From: Neolentinus lepideus HHB14362 ss-1
Taxonomy: Eukaryota; Basidiomycota; Agaricomycetes; Gloeophyllales; Gloeophyllaceae
Reading direction: 5' to 3'
DNA length: 15,758 bases
Assembly (NCBI GenBank): GCA_001632425.1
Contig: KV425728.1
Span: forward strand, 1 to 15,758
Made by a program: the position numbers and the translations under genes. Shown here one piece after another: positions 1-9,518 of the stretch; positions within the stretch are counted from its first letter, which is position 1; each line of letters begins with the position of its first letter. The notes beneath the pieces were generated by a model. That model was not told the origin of the DNA, did not search any database, and saw only the letters and a list, made by a program, of their open reading frames with translations.

Positions 1-159
1 GCATTAATACATTACGCTTAAAACATTACTGGGTATTGCATAAGGGTTTGTTAAAATATTAGACATGTAATACATTAATACTACCGCATTAGGTGGCGTA
101 GGCCGCCGCCAGTTCTTCAAAATCGCGACGCGCAAGAGCGTCAGCCACTTCTTGGATAG

Positions 160-302
160 CGGTGATGAACACGAACACACGACGAAACCCGCGGAAAAGA
201 GACCTAAAGGGTAGACACAACCACAAAGCAAACACCAAAGCCCTTGGTGTCAGATGGCTGCGAGGCCCGGGGTAACGAAGGGTAATAGATAGTTCGGAGG
301 GA
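160..302 (+). repeat. Left arm of long inverted repeat
   Basis: The stretch from CGGTGAT (160-166) through the ACGACGAAACCCGCGG block and the CACCAAAGCCCTTGGTGT block to about 302 is matched by the reverse complement of 2545-2685. There are only a few substitutions and short indels, mostly near the two edges. The inner part contains its own short palindrome (CCAAAGCCCTTGG). Confidence 0.85.
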
Positions 303-484
303 GTAAAATGGAAGGATAGGGCCGAGACCCAAACCACAAATGCAACATAAATGAAAAAAAAACAAAAGAAACTGCGAGGCGAAGTGGGACGTAGGAAAGA
401 GGGCGATGGAATAGCGATGGGAGGCTAAAAATAGAACACAATCGGAAAGAGACAAGGTGCGACTCAGTGCGCCTATTAGCCGTT

Positions 485-556
485 GGCGAGATAGCGATGT
501 AGCGACTAGCGACGTATAGCGACGTATAGCGACGTATAGCGATGATAGCGACTCGG
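485..556. repeat. TAGCGA tandem repeat, 10-bp period
   Basis: Three perfect copies of GACGTATAGC lie at 511-540, flanked on both sides by diverged copies (GATAGCGATGTAGCGACTAGC before, GATGATAGCGACT after). The same TAGCGA word recurs singly near 577, 1280-1330, 1440-1510, 2212 and 2340, so this is the densest part of a motif spread through the element. Confidence 0.85.
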
Positions 557-2337
557 AGCTCTTATCGTAGGCAGAGAGATAGCGACACAGGGGTCGGAGG
601 AAGGACGCAAGATGCAGGAAGCTCAGAGATAGACGCAGGGATGAGATGGGAACACTAGATTGCGCAGGGAGGACTGACTGGGGTGCCTGTTGCCTGTCTT
701 GTCTGCCTACAGGAGGTCCAACTAAAGTACTCTACTGGGAAAACAGATGAACCAAGAGCCATATGCTAACAAAATGAAACTACTCCTGAAACCGATGCAC
801 AGGCCACCGCATACCGAAAGAAGCGTGGGAAAGCGCACAGCATCGCATCAAAAAGCACTATTGCTCCAGGTGGAGGCTGTACAGGTGCCCGCAATGCGCG
901 CACAGCCTCGGAATGACTTGAGCTTGATAGAGACCACACTGCCGGACGCAGCTGAAGCAGTGCAACACTTCCGCACTATGCCACTTGTTGGAAGGATACC
1001 ACGGCACCGCCGCTATTGTCGAGATGGGTGTGCTTGCTTACATAATGCAGTAGAGCGCCTGCTGAATGAGATCGAAGTGTCGAGGAGTGCAGGAAGTAGC
1101 TGGAAAAATCAATAAAAACTCGAATATCGCTTGCGCCACCAGACCGGGAGCCCTAGCGCTATCGCACATAGCGTGGGAAATAGCGCAAAAGTGCCGAAAA
1201 TGCGTTTTCTGAGCCTAGAGACACATAGGGTGTATCAGCGGCGCGGAGCGAGGGGCTGGAAGCAGCAGGGGGCGAAGACATAGCGAAAGGCGATTAGCGA
1301 CGATGGGAGCGAAGAGAGCGATGGCTAGCGAACTGAGGACAGTTCGTTTTTAAAGTCCAGGGGAGGGTGATACGCCCCGTTGGCTTCTGACCCCAGAAAA
1401 CGCGACTTAGAGCGATTCCGCGCGCTTCGTGGGAACGGCGACTTAGCGACTCAATAGCGCACTGTCGGTACTCTGCGCACTAGCGACCCTACGCACCAGC
1501 GACAAGGCTCTCAGCTCCTCGGCGGACTTAGGACGGCTCCTCGGTAGCTCGGACGTCGGGCGTCATTCAGTCGAGTCATCGGCATTTCGGCAGGCGTCGG
1601 CCGGCGTTCTTACTGCGGTCCGAACCGAGGCGGTGTCTCAGGGCGTCTTTCCATATGGCGTACAGCCCGCCGTCGCCTCGGATCAGCGCGAGTTCTATTG
1701 GCGCAACTTTCCTTATGCGTGCAGTGCGCATCGACACATGGCGCGACCACGGCTATCACGACACCGCCGCACTACAGAGCGGTCCCGCCCTTTATCCCTC
1801 TTTCGGCAGCACCGCGCTAGCATCGGCAGCATAGCCCGCCCCCGGATTATCGAAGAGGCGCGCCCTAACGCAAAGTCAAGACGCACCCGACTGGCTCCCG
1901 TCCGCGGAGCGGCGCGCGTGCTAGAGTTCGTCGCGCAGGATATTGATCGCAGAGCGCATGTGGATTAGGAGCAAGGCAGTACAAGTCGTATGGAGGTGAG
2001 GCTGAGCAGAGGCACAATTTGCCGTCGTAGGTAGACAGGATCGGACACAGAGCAGTCTTTCTTAAGTATTTAAGACATTACTTTACTATCTGCACAACAA
2101 GTTATTCTTCACCACACACTTCAGATTTTAGTCTTGCGCCAGAGCTTTCTTTCTAAGTCCATCTTACGACTCGCGTTTAGGTACTCTTGCGTACCTCCGA
2201 CTTCACCCAGAGATAGCGACAGAGTACACCAGCGTAGCGTCGCTGTTCGTAAGTCACCACATATACGTTCCCTTCTCAAAGACAGCCTCGTGCGCTGTAG
2301 CGTAGTACTAATCAGAGTCGACATACGTCCGAGTTAG

Positions 2338-2456
2338 AGATAGCGACTACCAACAGCGCTCCACTATAGAGCGTCGAAGACCACATAGCGCCGAGCAAGA
2401 GGACCATCGTACAGCGCCCATACAGCGCCGCACATATAGCGCTACATAGCGCATAG
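2338..2456. repeat. AGCGC/AGCGA-rich interspersed short motif block
   Basis: AGCGA or AGCGC occurs repeatedly at irregular spacing (ATAGCGACT, ACAGCGCT, ATAGCGCC, two ACAGCGCC, ATAGCGCT, ATAGCGCA). This mirrors the 485-556 cluster near the other end of the element. The spacing is irregular, so it is a motif cluster and not a clean tandem array. Confidence 0.6.
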
Positions 2457-2544
2457 TGTCGCCTTCATCCTACAGACTGCCGCCAAGTAGCGACTTGGCG
2501 CCAACCTTCCTTTAGCCCCACCTATACGTCTCACCGCCACCCAT

Positions 2545-2685
2545 CCCCTCTGAACTATATTACCCTTCGTTACCCCGGGCCTCGCAGCCATCTGACACCA
2601 AGGGCTTTGGTGTTTGCTTTGTGGTTGTGTCTACCCTTTAGGTCTCATTTCCGCGGGTTTCGTCGTGTGTCTGTGCATATCACCG
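2545..2685 (-). repeat. Right arm of long inverted repeat
   Basis: This is the reverse-complement partner of 160-302. The match begins at CCCCTCTGAACT (2545) and runs out at ATCACCG (2679-2685). The core around 2562-2668 is almost perfect. Past 2685 the two flanks are unrelated, which gives the outer limit of the repeat. Confidence 0.85.
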
Positions 2686-2695
2686 TGCTGACAGA

Positions 2696-3035
2696 TTCCT
2701 TACCATACCGAAGTGCAGATGAGAGGGCAGTGGTCCTTCCAGCCAAAGCTCCATATGTGGTCTGCTATCCAGGAAGGGTGGCTGGTCCAGCGCAGTCGCG
2801 ATATGCGCGCATTTATGCATGATCGCTATCGACAAGCCCACTTGCATCCTTTAGTGAGTTTCTTGTGTCTGTTTTGGTCCTTCTATCTTTAATGTATGTG
2901 TTCCTCCCTGTTCAGGAGCATATATGCACATCAATCAACGGAAATTCGATGCAACCAGTCCCCAATCTGTCACCCACAGTGAGGATGCATCGTATACAGA
3001 CACACTTATTATGTAATTTGGCGCAGAAATTTTAA
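2696..3035 (+). other. Coding-like stretch with intron, unrecognised
   Basis: Just outside the right repeat arm, a frame from about 2696 reads through conserved-looking text (for example GQWSFQPKLHMW and EGWLVQRSRDMRAF) up to HLHPL at 2851. A good intron follows: GTGAGTTT donor, pyrimidine-rich tail CCTCCCTGTTCAG. The frame then continues to a TAA near 3033. There is no start codon in a convincing context. A second frame over 2690-2823 also stays open, so the coding strand and frame are not certain. It may be a gene remnant cut by the adjacent element. I do not recognise the family. Confidence 0.25.
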
Positions 3036-4230
3036 TATGGATTATAGTAAATATGATGATATCACTATACAGCGCTAGCAGCTGAGTACGTGAGGAAGAG
3101 GATATACTTAGAAAGTACAGATACTCACCCCTAGTCATGGAACATGTAGAATGAATAGTGAGAGCTGGGCAGAGCTAGTTAACGCACTCACAAGTCGAGC
3201 TGGTTATACCTAACCAGCCTTAGATACTCCATTGACTATCTCAGCTTGTCAGCCTCGTGGCAAGCCGGGATAGCCACGTGCCGAATGGTTCTGAGACACC
3301 AGTACCATTGATCCTTAGACGCTCGCGAGTGACTACCTGTGCCTTGTCAGCACTAGTCAGCGCTAGCCATAATATGACTAGCCGAGCCTGCCTCGCAGTG
3401 ACTGATCAAGCCCGCCAGTTCCCCGTAAGCCTTTTCGTATCTAGTACAGACTCAAACCTTATCATATGCATATCAAAGCATGTATGTTAAGTGTATCTTG
3501 TATATAAATGGTTCCTGGGCACCATCGTACCACAGTTTTCCTGTGATTCGACTTGTTTCCTCGCGCCTTGTAATCACTACAGCCACATATTGCCTAATTA
3601 GGGGGTGGTCTCTGCATTACATAAGGGTCCCGGGGTCCTCGTTCACTCTATAGGGTTGACGTCGCGCGTTTTCTTGCCGTTGGCCCCTTGATCCATAGCG
3701 ACTAAGTAAAAGAGAGAAAGAGTCAGTCGTCCGTAACCAGTCCGTAACGTTATCACACGTGTGAAGGAAGACCAATGTCGCGCATAGTGACTCCTCAACA
3801 GAGGCCTACTGGATATAATATTCAAGACAGCGAATAGACGCGTACCGTCTGTTATGACAGCAACATCACTCCCAGACGGTGAATTTCGAGTAGCAAGAGC
3901 TCAACAGCAAGCATATCTGGATAAGTTCGAGATAGCACTTGAGCTTGATGCCTGGTGCTGAGCGCTGAACGTTGAACACCAGTATTGGCAACTACCCTAT
4001 TTGGCTTCCAGTGAGTACATTGCCTCACTAGTTTGTCAAGTAGGACTAATTGATGGCCCAAAAATCTTGCGCATGTCTTATTGGCTTAACAAAGTATCTG
4101 AACAGTGCTGAGCAAACTGTGGATTGATCCTCCGAGATCCTCAAGATTCTCATAGCCATCGATATGATGCATCCTTCAAAGTTTCACGCGTCGAACTTAC
4201 CATGCTTTTTACTAGGTTCCAGGAACGGCC
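3036..4230. other. Stretch with no supportable gene
   Basis: Only short ORFs in conflicting frames are present, with no family motif and no chain of compatible splice sites. A small perfect hairpin lies at 3199-3218. A 33-codon plus-strand ORF starting at the ATG at about 3855 (MTATSLPDGEF...) reads like protein but ends after DAW-C with no clear continuation. Confidence 0.4.
3199..3218. repeat. Small perfect hairpin
   Basis: GCTGGTTA (3199-3206) and TAACCAGC (3211-3218) form an 8-bp perfect stem around the 4-nt loop TACC. No T-run follows it and no gene ends here, so no function is claimed. Confidence 0.6.
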
Positions 4231-5008
4231 CTAGCGATGCTTTCGGTGCTTCGAGTACTTCTTGAATGGTATTGGTGAGATTTTCATATACTCACCGCCA
4301 TATTCCAATAGAACCGTTGCTTCGACAACTCCGGGCCCCCGGACTACCTGAGATAATGTCTGATCCTGTAGCAACAAATAGCCATCTTGTGTGCCCTATG
4401 TCCAATCTTTAGGCGACACAATGGCCAAAATCTCGGTTCACGTCCGGTAGAAACGGGTGACACTGTGGCCTCGCGGGGCTGATCGCGTGATGGACATATA
4501 CGGGTCCTCAGGCATAGCAGTAGACTAACCACAACTGGTCGGTTTCGATCTCTTCAGGGGACATCTGGGGTGGGGTCCAATGATGTCCAAGCTTTCGAAA
4601 CATAGAGGTAAATCGATCAATGATGAAATCTGTGAAATCACATCTTTCGACTCGGGCGCGAGCTGCCGCTACGGTCACCGTACGCTACGACACCTTCGGG
4701 GTTGCGACGATCTTATATGCCTTGAGCGATGAACTCTGCCAACCCAATCCAACTCCCCCGAATTTGGTATGTATTTCCGTACTTCTTCACGCAGACCGGA
4801 TAGAACACACCTCCATTGAGCATAGATCACTTAGGCGGATACAAAAGACCGAATTTGGTCTACTCGAATCATACTGGTGACTGGCGGACATAAAGGCCCG
4901 AAAGTGGGCATTCTTGGATCGAACATCAATACACAGACGCCGGAGGCCTACAACTCCATGTGCATCATCAGCACAGCGTTCTTTTAGCAGCATGTTTATG
5001 ACACTCAT
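4231..5008 (-). other. Possible spliced gene or remnant, unrecognised
   Basis: Several minus-strand pieces look coding. Piece 4875-5008 starts with ATG (MSVINMLLKERC...) and joins in phase to 4810 downward through a 64-bp GT...AG intron (4811-4874), giving text such as SGLREEVRKYIPNSGELDW. Piece 4530-4629 follows a TTTCACAG acceptor and reads FIIDRFTSMFRKLGHHW and PPQMSPEEIETDQLW. Piece 4395 downward follows an ACATAG acceptor and reads GTQDGYLLLQDQTLS and VVEATVLLEYGGEY before a TAG at 4231-4233. I could not find phase-compatible joins across 4396-4529 or from about 4700 to 4630, so this may be a decayed gene, or I may have missed small exons. No family is recognised. Confidence 0.3.
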
Positions 5009-5298
5009 CTGTCTTCCGCAAAAATGATGACGGGGACCAAGGACGTGGGTCCGTGGTTTTATTCTGAGCTTTACTCTGTAAGATAATCATATTTCCTGTG
5101 AAGCAGAGCTGCGCCCTCCGCTGATATAAGAAAATATCCGCCATCTGTCATTCTGCCCATTGACCACGCCCTGGAGAAGATAGTGAGCCTTTCCTGGGTG
5201 ATGACGAGTTGTCTAGTGGCCCTCAAATTGGCCCAGATCATTTACTTACCTATCTTTCAATCCCCACCCCCACCCTCATCTCACGACGAGTTTAGACG

Positions 5299-7418
5299 AT
5301 GACGACATTCGCGACGGTCAATGCTCATCAGTTTGGCGCTGCGTTTCTGGGTGTCATGGTAGGGGTATTGTGAGTTCCGGTCCCAGGTTTACCAGTAACT
5401 GTGGTGGTCAAATAACTATAACTTCAAGTCTCTCCGGCATAACCGCGATACAGACGTTGCTCTATTTTGGCAAATGTGGCAAGGATAAGATCTACTACAA
5501 GATCAGCGTGGGTCTATCAATTCACAGACCTACCAGTGTTTTCATTACGCAGCCCTTCACTAGGTCGGCGTTCTTTGGTACGTTCGAGATCATCTACACA
5601 TTGCACCTCTATAATTGACGTGCGTGGAAGCTTCTTGGACGCTCTGCATCTCTCCTTCTCCATTCATATGATCTATCATTATCTGATCAATATGGCCGGT
5701 AAGCCTAATTCGAAGGCTACCACTGTTTGGTCAGTACCTCCTCAAAATCACCCTGTTAATTTCAAATGATGAACCCTGTCACGTACAGGAGTTTAAAGGT
5801 CGGTACCCAGACAGATCCTCAGTGTACTGTGTCTAATGTTTTCGAAGGCGATGGCAGTTTTCAATGTAGGCGGATATAGATCGCTCTGTGACCGGAAACC
5901 ATATTATATCTTGTCACCAGGTCATCATTATCTGGATGGTCCAATGGTACGTATCAGGGACCAAAATTTCTAGCCGGCAAGGACCGAGTTCTGACAGACT
6001 CTGGTAGCCTCTATTCTGTGAGAATCTGGCAAGGTAATCCTATGCATTGCCCATGCGGCAGCTCTGTCCCTAAGCGTCTCATGCCTCGTACAGTGTCGAA
6101 CATGACGGTCAATATTCAGTCCTCTAAGTACACCGCACGGATAATAGTGCGTGCTCTCCCTGCATACTTTCTCGTGTGATCCAGCCGTGAATGGTTTGAT
6201 ACACTAGGCAGCAGCTGTTGCCGTCGTCGCAATCGCAGCATTCGGTACGAGTCCTATTCTTGTGGCCGTGCTTCTCATCTTTATGCCCATGCAGGTGTAG
6301 GATGTGGTCAGCTACCTCTCACTTTTCCGTTCTCACATTTCACGGCTCACATCAACTTGACAATGTTCTGAAGCATTCATTATCGAAGTGTGAATATCTA
6401 AGACGCCTCATGAAACTTCAATTTTACGAGCTAATATTGATGCAGCACCCAGCCGTCAGACCTTACGTTTTACCATGTAAGTTGTAATAAATATTCGAAC
6501 GTTTGAAGATTCTCGCTGATCCACGCAACCAGCAATGGTGGATGTTCGCGGCAAATACTACCTCTGCTTTCGTCGATACAGTCCTGTCGGGGATGATGCT
6601 CATGGTATGCCATTGGTCTCAGTACTCCGATACCAGCGGAAGGATATTGAAAAGGTCGGCTTGTTCCTTCATGTCGCTGTGATGCCTCATGGACCCCTTC
6701 GTCCTGACTTATATCTCCGAAGGTCTAGCACACTCTTGAGAGCTATCCTCCAATACTGTATTGGATCCGGATTGTTGACAAGGTAGAGCGATCACATACT
6801 GATCTGAGCTTCTATTAACCGTATGATAAAGCGTTGTTGCTATCGCCACACTGATTCTGGTACCACTGCACCAACACTATATTAAGTTCAAGTCCCTGAT
6901 ATACACATTTTCCGCAGTACTCCGTCAAGCCCGATAATTTAGCTTACCTTGCATTTATCTTTGCGATACCCAAACGTACAGTTCATCTTGACTGCAGTTC
7001 CAAGACATCACTACTTACCTCCTTCACAGTATACGTGAACTCGTTTATAGCCACGTAAGTGCCGGCGTTGGTCACTGGATGCTGAGGGTTGTAGCTATCC
7101 CGACAGTCTGAACCTTCGCAGACACTTTCTCCGTTCATTGGAGCGTACGCCAGCGACAATTACGGTCGATTTACCCAATACCTATGGGAGCCGATTCCCG
7201 AAACCATATCGCAAAGGAAGTCTCGAAGGGTTCGAGCCCAATACGTCTGACATGGTTGACAATCCTGCGGTCAGTGGACAACTGAACGAACTCCAATTTA
7301 CCCACCTGATATTGCACCGCAGGTCCCGTCCGCACCAGTGTGCTCTCTGGCAGACCATTGTTTGGTGCATGGTCTCGTTGAGGAGGCCTCTCTGTCCACT
7401 GAATCGGCTTCTCCGTAA
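5299..7418 (+). CDS. DUF6534-type seven-pass membrane protein, micro-exon gene
   Basis: This is a fungal integral membrane protein of the DUF6534 type, function unknown, probably at the plasma or an internal membrane. Proposed exons: 5299-5369, 5429-5507, 5564-5577, 5631-5729, 5789-5798, 5848-5865, 5921-5946, 6008-6033, 6094-6146, 6208-6244, an unresolved piece, then 6446-6476, 6533-6654, 6723-6782, 6832-6859, 6918-6975, 7030-7054, 7107-7269, 7323-7418. Phases agree everywhere except across 6245-6445, where one small exon is not settled. Family landmarks in order: FGAAFLGVMVGVF (helix 1), LDALHLSFSIHMIYHYL (helix 2), VWSLK then VIIIWMVQCLYSVRIW (helix 3), RIIAAAVAVVAIAAFG (helix 4), WWMFAANTTSAFVDTVL (helix 5), RSSTLLRAI and GSGLLTSVVAIATLIL (helix 6), NLAYLAFIFAIPKLYVNSF then IATLN (helix 7), then a polar cytosolic tail. 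About 340-350 aa, normal for the family. The end is uncertain: without the last intron (7270-7322, weak GTCAGT donor) the frame runs to 7578, but the spliced tail looks more natural. No frameshift is needed. Confidence 0.8.
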
Positions 7419-7781
7419 ACCCGCTAGACTGTCCGAGTCTCAATACTTGATCCGGAAGTTAAATGTCTACTATTGCAGACATGTTACAGATGGCGAAAAC
7501 AGTGTCGCAGTACCGCTGCCTGAGAAAGCTGAGATTGAAGTGGGCACAGCAATGTCTTGTGTATCTTTGTTAGTTTAGCTTGGGTGTACTAATCAATGAA
7601 ATCAACGGTAGCATAAGATACTGCACCTATACTCCTTTAGCCTTGGACCGTCCGGGGAACAAGCTGCAAGCTGCAGCGGTTACAAACAAATGGCACCTAT
7701 GTCAAGAGTATATGAAGAAGATACGAATAATATTAGGTGCTTTCAATGAGTTAGGACATCTAATTACAGGCACTCTAATAC
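7419..7781. other. Convergent intergenic region
   Basis: These 363 bp lie between the 3' ends of the DUF6534 gene and QCR2 and should carry both 3' UTRs. If the last intron of the DUF6534 gene is not used, its reading frame would extend to 7578. I see no other gene here. Confidence 0.5.
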
Positions 7782-9278
7782 TCAAAGACCCAGTTCGTCA
7801 GCATAGGGCAGTGTATCCACGTTTCCGACCGCAACGTATGTTGGCTTGGCCTTGACAAGGGCCGACGTCGCCTGAGAAAAAGGTGAGATGGCCGCAAAGT
7901 GAAAGCACGAGTTGTGTCATACCTTAGAGAAAGCGGCAGAGTCAACCTTGTCCAAAGCTGAGACCAAGCTGTTGACGGAAGCTTCGGAACCAGCAAGGAC
8001 CTAATATCATCTAATAAGATTCTTTCCGGAACAAGTGTTGCTGAAAGAACGCACCTTGGAACCAAGAACAGAGAAGAGGCCGTCCCGGCTGTCAGCAACG
8101 CTTGCGGCCTGGAACTTCGCCTTAGCCACGGCCTTCTTCAAATCATCAGACTTGAGTCCAGAGGATCCAGTAGCCTCCTTCAGGACCTTCACCGCAGTTT
8201 GGCTAGCCTGCGTGACTGCTTCAGACGTAGGGCCCTGCACCAGGATACCGAAGAGCGCAGCGTCGGAGTAGGGCAAGTACACGGACTGGACGGTAGTTCC
8301 AGTAGTGAGACCAGCGGAGGTAGGAGACGTGCTCTGCGACCACTTGATGGAGGGCTGAGCCGAGATGTGTGCAGACAATGCGGCCAGCTCAGCGGAGGGA
8401 CTGGTCGTACCATACCCGATGAATACAGTCTGGAGACCAGACCCGTGCTCGACCCGGTTCTCGCCACCATAGTATGACGACGCCGACGTCTTGAGGCCGG
8501 ATCCCGAGAGCTGCGAAGCACCGAAGTGCTTCTCGACAAGGTGCGACAGACTGGACTGGTCGATGCCAGTTCCGAGGACCGCGACACCGTCTTTGCTAAA
8601 TACAGAGGAGGCAAATGCCTTGATGTCTTCAGTTGTAACGTGACTGTGCGGAGGGGCGAACAGGGAGTTCCCCAGACCGGCGCGGAATGCAAGTGTATGT
8701 GCGATCTCTAGAGCCCGGGTCGCGGAGTCCTCCTGAGCAACAGTCGCCTCTGCTTCCGTAACGGGGTGAACAATCTCGACCAATTCATGACGGGTGAGCT
8801 TGGCGGAAGTGACGAAAGAAGAAAGGAGGTCGACAAAATATTCCCTATGCCGACACTTCGAAACTGAGATTCAAGCGAGACAGTGGTGGTCACTCACTCA
8901 TCTCCCCGCAAGAACTCCGCCGTCAACGCAAGATACTCCCGAGAAAGACTTGAGGACAGAACACCACCATACAACTCAGTTTCACGGATTGTGCCCAGAG
9001 CAGACCGTTTTGACGTGCTCTGATTCAGGAATGTCTTAGCCAAGCTTTAATACCACTTCAGAAGTAGAACACACCGTGAAAGCGAAGTTTTTGAGGGCGT
9101 GCGCGACTCCCGGCTTGGTCTGGTACCTACTTCCAGCCTTGACCAGGACCGTCACAGCAGAAGTGGGCTGGCCGTAGTCAACGGCAGCGACCTTCACGCC
9201 CGCGCTATCGACAACGGTCGCAAACGACCGGGCTAACCGTGCTGCACCCCGCGTCGCCGACGTCCTCGCTGCCAGCAT
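7782..9278 (-). CDS. QCR2: Cytochrome b-c1 complex subunit 2, mitochondrial (core protein 2)
   Basis: Core subunit 2 of ubiquinol-cytochrome c reductase (respiratory complex III). It sits on the matrix face of the inner mitochondrial membrane and is needed for assembly of the complex. Exons, 5' to 3' on the minus strand: 9278-9075, 9019-8898, 8844-8055, 8000-7923, 7871-7782. They total 1284 nt, giving 427 aa plus TGA, with all joins in phase and introns of 51-55 bp. The N-terminus (MLAARTSATRGAARLARSF) is an arginine-rich, acid-free presequence. Residues 40-110 show the peptidase-M16 fold signature with LVKAGSRYQTKPGVAHALKN, KRSALGTIRETELYGG and SLSREYLALTAEF. The zinc-binding HxxEH of active processing peptidases is absent (HALKN instead), as expected for core 2. 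The C-terminus ends in AVGNVDTLPYADELGL, typical of the family. It shares a 240-bp upstream region with the divergent METTL16-like gene. Confidence 0.97.
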
Positions 9279-9518
9279 CGAGTCTAAAGATTATGGAAGG
9301 GCAATGAGGGGGATATTTTGGCGTCAACGTCGGAAAGTGTTCACGTCGTATTGCCATATTCGGACCCGGACTTCTCCGAATGGGTACAGCGTGTTTCTCG
9401 ATCACCGTATTCCTCCAATCATCTTCGTGCTATAGAGGTGCGTTGAATGTTGTAGACGGAAGAGCGCTTGTTGAACTTGTGCAGCATCAGCTCGCAGCCT
9501 GTATATAAGGACATCCGA
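9279..9518. promoter_or_regulatory. Shared head-to-head promoter region
   Basis: The 240 bp between the start codons of QCR2 (minus) and the METTL16-like gene (plus) must hold both promoters and 5' UTRs. A TATATAA word lies at 9502-9508, only about 11 bp before the METTL16 ATG. That is too close to act as its TATA box unless translation starts elsewhere, so no element is assigned. Confidence 0.6.

Larger units (their letters stand above)
160..2685. mobile_element. Putative non-autonomous inverted-repeat DNA element (~2.5 kb)
   Basis: Two nearly identical arms of about 142 bp in inverted orientation (160-302 and 2545-2685) bound a segment with no recognisable protein. The interior is rich in short TAGCGA, AGCGAC and AGCGC words. 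This arrangement is what a transposase-less terminal-inverted-repeat transposon looks like, but I could not find a convincing target-site duplication next to either arm, so the true ends may lie outside the arms. The longest interior ORF (747-1115) has no family resemblance I recognise. Alternatives are an inverted segmental duplication or the ends of two separate elements facing each other. Confidence 0.5.

Noticed and set aside
747..1115. A 122-codon plus-strand ORF inside the inverted-repeat element
   Set aside because: No motif is recognised, neighbouring frames look equally protein-like over parts of it, and it has no splice or promoter support. Transposase features are absent.
7229..7239. 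GGTTCGAGCCC, a match to a tRNA T-loop / B-box
   Set aside because: It lies inside a coding exon of the DUF6534 gene, and no acceptor stem, anticodon arm or A-box is found upstream at tRNA spacing.
8189..8692. A 167-codon minus-strand ORF and plus-strand ORFs at 8035-8711
   Set aside because: They overlap the large QCR2 exon in other frames. Their composition (serine/arginine/proline-rich) is that of shadow frames of a GC-biased gene.
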